Assembly (NCBI GenBank): GCA_029237695.1
Contig: CM055266.1
Location: forward strand, 12,975,805 to 13,039,804
Length of the DNA: 64,000 nucleotides
Direction: 5' to 3'
DNA from: Conchocele bisecta
Lineage: Eukaryota > Mollusca > Bivalvia > Lucinida > Thyasiridae
Of the stretch, positions 56,990-64,000 are shown one piece after another. The position numbers and the translations under genes were made by a program. A model generated the notes under the pieces. The model had not been told where the DNA came from and searched no databases. It saw nothing but the letters and a program-made list of their open reading frames with translations. Numbering within the stretch: position 1 is the stretch's first letter; each line of letters begins with the position of its first letter.

Positions 56990-58600
56990 GTCCGTACGGT
57001 CCGTACATCACGTACATCCGTCCCCACCGGGCCAACTCGGGGGTTTAAGAGCTTATGGGCTTGGTTTAGGAACTAAAGATTCTTTGATTTATTCCACCGT
57101 AAGCTCCTAATTCTATTGACATTTTGGAGCTATTCCTTTGATTCTTTTTCAAAGAACAATTAGCTCATAACTCCAAATGTTTAGTTGAAAAGTCCGTTCC
57201 GTCCGTACATCCGTCCCTCCGTACACATTTACGTCAAAAGGTTTGTAAGGTTTCTCCAACATATAATTTCTTCAATAGTATGCAAAGGATTGCTTTCAAT
57301 ATTGGACACTGAATCCCTGAACTTTTTCACTCATGCCACCATTGACCACGTCCGCTTGGACCTTCGTAACATTTGAAATGTCGCTGAAACACTTGGCATT
57401 TTCTTGCGTCATAAAAATGTCTTAAAATGTAATATCTTCAATATTACGTGATGGATTGCTTCAATACTTCCGAACTTGAATCTCCTGAAACATTTGACAC
57501 AAACTTGCGCCATCAATTAAACATGGATCTTTGTCTTTTGTCAATTTGCAAACCATCGGCTGAAACACTTTGCCATTTTGTTTACGTCGAAAAGTTGTAA
57601 GATTTTCTCCATCACTGTTAATATTCTTCAATTGTACTTGAAGGAGTTGCTTAGCTATTTGGACAGATTCCATTCATCAGAAACATGTGTGACACAAATC
57701 AAACCAGCAATGGCATGACCTTGACCTTTGTGACCTTCAAAATGGTGCTGAAACACCATTTTCTGAGGTCAAACGCTTTGTAAGACTTTCTCAAATGACT
57801 TTGATATTTGTGTAAATTTAAATTTTTTGTTACGCCTGTGCATATTGCATTGCTCTTGAGGTTCCGAACGTGCGTACGTGCGTACATCCATCCGTACGTC
57901 CATCCATACGTCCTTTCGTACGTCCATCTGTACGTCCATCCTTCCATCCGTTTACATTTACATCAATAGTTTATCCTATCTTCAATATTATGCGAGGATT
58001 GCTTCGAGGCCTTGGATAATTGATATCCACTCTCTGAACATTTGTCACACACTCGGTTACAATTAACGGCCTTGACCTTTGTCACCTTCGAAATATAGCT
58101 GAAACATTTAGCCATTTGTTACGTAGAAAAGTTTGTTAAGGTTTACTCCAGCTTGTAATATCTTCAATATTACGCAAATGATTGCATTAATACATGGAAA
58201 CTTAGAATCACCTGACATTTTGTCCACACTCGCGCCACCATAAACACGATATTGACCTTGTCATCTTCGAAACATCGTTTGAAAAGTTTGTAAGAGTTTC
58301 TCCATCATGTAATAAAACCAATTTACTTGTATGATTGCTTCAATACTAGGAAACTTGAAATCACTTGAACTTTTCGCACACCTTGTGCACACCAGAAAAC
58401 GACCATGAACCTTTGTCACCATTGAAATTATTCACTAAAAACAATAGCAATTTGTTACGTCGAAAAGTTTGTAAGATTTCTTAAACATATAATATCTTCA
58501 ATATTACGCAAAGAATTGCTTCAATACTTGGACACACGAATCACCTGAACAATTTTCACACACTCGCACCACCATTATGAACACCACATTATGTATGAAT
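56990..58600 (+). repeat. Tandem array, period about 165-190 bp
   Basis: Units share TTTGTAAGGTTTCTCCA, TAATATCTTCAATATTACGC, GATTGCTTCAATACTTGGAC, ATCACCTGAACATTTGTCAC, CTCGCGCCACCAT and CCTTGACCTTTGTCACCTTC. GTACGTCC- and GTACATCC-rich stretches at 56,992-57,030 and 57,876-57,950 separate sub-blocks. Confidence 0.75.
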
Positions 58601-59526
58601 ACATTGTAATGATGTGTTCAATATATGGACTATGTCTGTGTGGTTTATGTCTGACTGGCTGTCATCTCAATTACTGCACTGGACACATTGTAATGATGTG
58701 TTCAATGTATGGACTATGTCTGTGTGGTTTATGTCCCGCTGGCTGTCATCTCAGCTACTGCAGTTGACACCATGTAACGATGTGTTCAATGTATTGACTA
58801 TGTGTGTGTGGTTTATGTCTGTCTGACTCTCATCTCAGTTACTCCAATGTACACCTTGTAATGATGTGTACAATGTATGGACTATGTCTGCGTGGTTTAT
58901 GTCTGACTGGCTGTCATCTCAGTTACTGCAATGGACACATTGGAATGATGTGTTCAATGTATGGACTATGTCTGTGTGGTTTATGTATGATTGGCTGTCA
59001 TCTCAGTTACTGCACTGGACAGATTGTATTGATGTGTTCAATGTATGGATTATGTATGTATGGTTTATGTCTGCCTGACTCTCATCTCAATTACTGCAAT
59101 GGACACCTTGTAATGATGTGTTCAATGTATTGACTATGTATGTGTGGTTTATGTCTGACTGGCTGTCATCGCAGTTACTGCAATAGATATATTGGAAATA
59201 TTGGAATGATGTGTTCAAAGCATGGACTATGTCTGTGTGGTTTATGTATGATTGGCTGTCATCTCAGTTACTGCACTGGACACATTGTAATGATGTGTTC
59301 AATTTATGGATTATGTATGTATAGTTTATCTGCCCGGCTCTCATCTCAATTACTGCAATGGACACCTTGTAATGATGTGTTCACTGTATGGACTATGTAT
59401 GTGTGGGTTATGTCTGCCCGGCTCTCATCTCAGTTACTGCAATGGACACATTGTAATGAGGTGTGTATGGACTATGTTTGTGTGGTTTATGTCTGACTGG
59501 CTTTCATCTCAGTTACTGCAGTGGAC

Positions 59527-59655
59527 ATCTTTGTAAGAATTTCTCCAACAAGTAATATCTTCACTATTACGCAAAGTATTGCTTCAATACTTGGACACAT
59601 GAATCACCTTAACAATTGTCACACACTCGCACCTCAATTATGACCTCCACTTTAT
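59527..59655 (+). repeat. Block of the ~180-bp repeat inside the 84-bp array (first)
   Basis: GTAAGAATTTCTCCAACAAG, CACTATTACGCAAAGTATTG, CTTCAATACTTGGACACATG and CACACACTCGCACCTCAATT belong to the 57-58.6 kb family. An equivalent block lies at 60,077-60,205, about 550 bp later, and the original junction is near 58,600. Confidence 0.75.
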
Positions 59656-60076
59656 GAACACATTGTAATGATGTGTTCAATGTATGGACTATGTCTCTGT
59701 GGTTTATGTCTGATTGGCTGTCATCGCAGTTACTGCAAACGACACATTGTAATGATGTGTTCAATGAATGGAATATGTATGTGTGGTTTATGTCTGACTG
59801 GCTGTCATCTCAGTTACTGCACTGGACACATTGTAATGATGTGTTCAATTTATGGATTATGTATGTATAGTTTATGTCTGCCCGGCTCTCATCTCAATTA
59901 CTGCAATGGACACCTTGTAATGATGTATTCACTGTTTGGACTATATATGTGTGGCTTATGTCTGCCCGGCTCTCATCTCAGTTACTGCAATGGACACATT
60001 GTAATGATGTGTGTATGGACTATGTTTGTGTGGTTTATGTGTGACTGGCTGTCATCTCAGTTACTGCAGTGGACAT

Positions 60077-60205
60077 GTTTGTAAGAATTTCTCCAATAAG
60101 TAATATATTCAATATTACGCAAAGTATTGCTTCAATACTTGGACACATGAATCACCTTAACAATTGTCACACACTCGCACCTCAATTATGACTACCACTT
60201 TATGA
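60077..60205 (+). repeat. Block of the ~180-bp repeat inside the 84-bp array (second)
   Basis: Nearly identical to 59,527-59,655, with the same junction into ATTGTAATGATGT. Together with the first block it shows that a ~550-bp compound unit was duplicated. Confidence 0.75.
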
Positions 60206-63200
60206 ACACATTGTAATGATGTTTTCAATGTATGGACTATGTCTCTGTGGTTTATGTCTGACTGGCTGTCATCTCAGTTACTGCAGTGGACACATTGTAA
60301 TGAAGTGTTCAATGTATGGACTATGTCTGTGCGATTTATATCTGACTGGCTGTCATCTCAGTTACTGCACTGGACACATTGTAATGATGTGTTCAATGTA
60401 TAGACTATTTCCGTGTGGTATATGTCTGACTGGCAGTCATCTCAGTTATTGCAGTGGACACATTGTAATGATGTGTTCATTGTTTGGACAATGTGGCTTT
60501 GCTTTATATCTGACTGGCTCTTGTCTCAGTTACTGCATTGGATACCTTGTAATGATGTGTTCAATGTATGGACTATGTAAGTGTGTTTTATGTCTGACTG
60601 GCTGTCATCTCAGTTACTGCAGTGGACACCTTGTAATGATGTGTTCAATGTATGGACTATGTCTGTGTGGTTTATGTCTGACTGGCAATTATCTCAGTTA
60701 CGGCACTGGACACCTTGTAATGATGTATTCAATGTATGGACTATGTATGTGTGGTTTATGTCTGACTGGCTGTCATCTCAGTTACTGCAGTGGATACCTT
60801 GTAATGTTGCGTTTAATTTATGGACTATGTATGTGTACTTTATGTCTGACTGGCTGTCATCTCAGTTCCTGTAATGGACACCTTGTCATGATGTGTTAAA
60901 TGTATGGACTATGTCTGTGTGGTTAATTTCTGACTGTCTGTCATCTCAGTTACTGCACTGGACACTTTGTAATGATGTGTTCAATGTATGGACTATTTCC
61001 GTGTTGTTTATGTGTGACTGGCTGTTATCTCAGTTACTGCAGTGGACACCTTGTAATGATGTGTTCAATGTATTGACTAAGGCTATGTGGTTTATGTATG
61101 ACTTGTTGTCATCTCAGTTACTGCACTGGACACCTTGTAATGATGTGTTCAATGTATGGACTATGTCTGTGTGATTTATGTCTGACTGGCTGTCATCTCA
61201 GTTACTGCAGTGGACACATTGTAATGAAGTTTTCAATGTATGGACTATGTCTGTGCGATTTATATCTGACTGGCAGTCATCTCAGTTACTGCACTGGACA
61301 CATTGTAATGATGTGTTCAATGTATGGACTTTTTCCGTGTGGTTTATGTCTGACTGGCAGTCATCTCAGTTATTGCAGTGGACACATTGTAATGATGTGT
61401 TCATTGTTTGGACTATGTGGCTTTGCTTTATATCTGACTGGCTGCCGTCTCAGTTACTGCATTGGATACCTTGTAATGATGTGTTCAATGTATGGACTAT
61501 GTAAGTGTGTTTTATGTCTGACTGGCTGTCATCTCAGGTACTGCAGTGGACACATTCTAATGATGTGTTCAATGTATGGACTATGGCTCTGTGGTTTATG
61601 TCTGACTGGCTGTCATCTTAATTACTGCAGTTGACACATTGTCATCTCAGTTACTGCACTGGACACATTGTAATGATGTGTTCAATGTATGGACTATGTC
61701 TGTTTGGTTTATGTCTGACTAGCTGTCATCTCAGTTACTGCAATGAATACATTGTAATGATGTGTTCAATGCATGGACTACATCTGTGTGGTTTATCTCT
61801 GACTCGCATTCATCTCAATTACTGCAGTTGACACCTTGTAATAATGTGTTCAATGTATGGACTATGTATGTGTGTTCTATGTCTGACTGGCTGTCATCTC
61901 AGTTACTGCAGTTGACACATTGTAATGATGTGTTCAATGTATGGACTATGTTTGTGTGGTTTATGTCTGACTGGCTGTCATCTCAGTTACTGCACTGGAC
62001 ACATTGTAACGATGTGTTAAATGTATGGACTATGTATGTGTGGTTTATGTCAGACTGGCTGTCATCTCAGGTACAGCAGTGGATACATTGTAATGATGTG
62101 TTCAATGCATGGACTATATATGTGTGGTTTATGTCTGACTGGCTGTCATCTCAGTTACTGCAGTGGACACAATGTAATGATGTCTTCAAATTATGTACTA
62201 TGTATGTGTGGTTTATGTCTGACCGGCTGTCTTCTCGGTTACTGCAATGGTCACCTTGCAATGATGTGTGCAATGTATAGACTATGTCTGTGTGGTGTCT
62301 GACTGGCAGTCATCTCAGTTACTGCACTGGACATCTTGTACTGATGTGTTCAATGTATGGACTATTTCCGTGTTGTTTATGTGTGACTGGCTGTTATCTC
62401 AGTTACTGCAGTGGACACCTTGTAATGATGTGTTCAATGTATGGACTACGGCTATGTGGTTTATGTATGACTTGTTGTCATCTCAGTTACTGCACTGGAA
62501 TCCTTGTAATGATGTATTCAATGTATGGACTATGTCCGTGTGATTTATGTCTGACTGGCTGTCATCTCAGTTACTGCAGTGGACACATTGTAATGAAGTG
62601 TTCAATGTATGGACTATGTCTGTGCGATTTATATCTGACTGGCAGTCATCTCAGTTACTGCACTGGACACATTGTAATGATGTGTTCAATGTATAGACTA
62701 TTTCCGTGTGGTTTATGTCTGACTGGCAGTCATCTCAGTTATTGCAGTGGACACATTGTAATTATGTGTTCATTGTTTGGACTATGTGGCTTTGCTTTAT
62801 ATCTGACTGGCTGTCGTCTCAGTTACTGCATTGGATACCTTGTAATGATGTGTTCAATGTATGGACTATGTAAGTGTGTTTTATGTCTGACTGGCTGTCA
62901 TCTCAGTTACTGCAGTGGACACATTGTAATGATGTGTTCAATGTATGGACTATGGCTCTGTGGTTTATGTCTGATTCGCTGTCATCTCAGTTACTGCAGT
63001 GGACACCTTGTAATGATGTGTTCAATGTATGGACTATGTCTGTTTGGTTTTTGTCTGACTGGCTGTCATCTCAATTACTGCAATGAATACATTGTAATAA
63101 TGTGTTCAATGCATGGACTACATCTGTGTGGTTTATCTCTGACTCGCATTCATCTCAATTACTGCAGTTGACACCTTGTAATAATGTGTTCAATGTATGG

Positions 63201-64000
63201 ACTATGTTTGTGTGGTTTATGTCTGACTGGCCGTCACCTCAGTTACTGCACTGGACACATTGTAACGATGTGTTAAATGTATGGACTATGTATGTGTGGT
63301 TTATGTCAGACTGGCAGTCATCTCAGGTACAGCAGTGGATACATTGTAATGATGTGTTCAATATATGGACTATATATGTGTGGTTTATGTCTGACTGGCT
63401 GTCATCTCAGTTACTGCAGTGGACACAATGTAATGATGTGTTCAAATTATATAATATGTATGTGTGGTTTATGTCTGATCGGCTGTCTTCTCGGTTACTG
63501 CAATGGTCACCTTGCAATGATGTGTGCAATGTATAGACTATGTCTGTGTGGTGTCTGACTGGCAGTCATCTCAGTTACTGCACTGGATACCTTGTAATGG
63601 TGTGTTCAATGTATGGACTATGTCTGTGTGGTTTATGTCTGACTGGCTGTCATCTCAGTTACTGCAGTGGACACCTTGTAATGTTGCGTTATATATGGAC
63701 TATATATGTGTACTTTATGTCCGACTGGCTGTCATCTCAGTTCCTGTAATGGACACCTTGTCATGATGTGTTAAATGTATGGACTATGTCTGTGTGGTTA
63801 ATTTCTTACTGTCTGTCATCTCAGTTAGTGCACTGGACACCTTTTTATGATGTGTTCAATGTATGGACTCCGTCTGTGTGATTTAATTCTGACTGACAGT
63901 CATCTCAGTTACTGCACTGAGCACGTTGTAATGATTTGTTCAATGTATGGACTATGGCTGTGTGGTTTATGTCTGACTGGCAGTCATCTCAGTTACTGCA

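Larger units (their letters stand above)
58604..64000 (+). repeat. 84-bp tandem array, about 60 units, continuing past the window
   Basis: The consensus runs ATGATGTGTTCAATGTATGG, ACTATGTCTGTGTGGTTTAT, GTCTGACTGGCTGTCATCTC, AGTTACTGCACTGGACACAT, TGTA. Because 84 is 28 codons and two plus frames lack stops, long cysteine-rich or tryptophan-rich frames appear (longest 295 codons, 62,284-63,171). Several units carry indels that are not multiples of three (for example near 61,637, 62,297 and 63,553), breaking any long frame. I see no promoter, start context or third frame preference. It is treated as satellite DNA, not a gene. Confidence 0.92.

Noticed and set aside
62284..63171. 295-codon cysteine-rich open frame, and many similar frames at 58.6-63.8 kb
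   Set aside because: They arise from an 84-bp tandem unit whose length is a multiple of three. Two frames are open at once, and indels break both.

Overview
The window looks like nuclear DNA of an animal, most probably a marine bivalve or related mollusc. This is an inference from the mix of contents: AT-rich background, an immunoglobulin-type exon with a GTAAGT splice donor, tRNA-derived SINEs, LINE 3' ends, Ty3/Gypsy, DIRS and Polinton remnants, many short inverted-repeat elements, and repeats rich in GTCCGTCC. No rRNA gene, functional tRNA gene, CRISPR array or bacterial-type operon was seen. I see no intact multi-exon host gene. Almost everything recognisable is mobile or repetitive DNA in various states of decay.

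Layout. 1-3.1 kb: a dispersed repeat (family A), then a broken piece of a Polinton/adintovirus-like capsid block. 3.1-7.4 kb: small repeats, a hAT-type MITE and a LINE 3' end. 7.44-17.53 kb: a minus-strand Gypsy retrotransposon with both LTRs, a Pro-tRNA-like primer site, a gag carrying a 13-residue repeat array, and a pol that has lost its RNase H domain. 17.5-28 kb: a weak receptor-like candidate, a SINE, a MITE with a 10-bp target duplication, repeat A copy 2, a minisatellite and a TTAA-flanked MITE. 28.4-34.9 kb: a DIRS tyrosine recombinase pseudogene, fold-back elements and a degenerate array. 36.5-37.3 kb: an Ig-domain exon preceded by truncated copies of its own 5' half. 38-42 kb: nested repeats splitting repeat A copy 3.

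41.975-50.080 kb: a second minus-strand Gypsy-type element. Its two ~2-kb LTRs each hold a G-rich ~54-bp minisatellite. A decayed gag lies next to a primer-site-like sequence, a purine tract abuts the other LTR, and no pol is visible. 50.3-50.9 kb: a second Ig-type exon, also preceded by a partial copy. 52.2-54.9 kb: a ~100-bp tandem array interrupted by a GC-richer 1.7-kb block of unknown origin. 55-58.6 kb: a decayed LINE and further tandem repeats. 58.6-64 kb, running off the window: an 84-bp tandem array whose period is a multiple of three, so it creates long spurious reading frames.

How parts relate. The two Gypsy elements share strand, LTR end (CGTTACA on the minus strand) and a 4-nt spacer before the primer site, so they are probably cousins. 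Single-base indels dominate the differences between the LTRs of the second element, and similar breaks affect the 50.5-kb Ig exon. Roughly 45-55 kb may therefore be a low-accuracy consensus, so disruption in that stretch should be read with caution.
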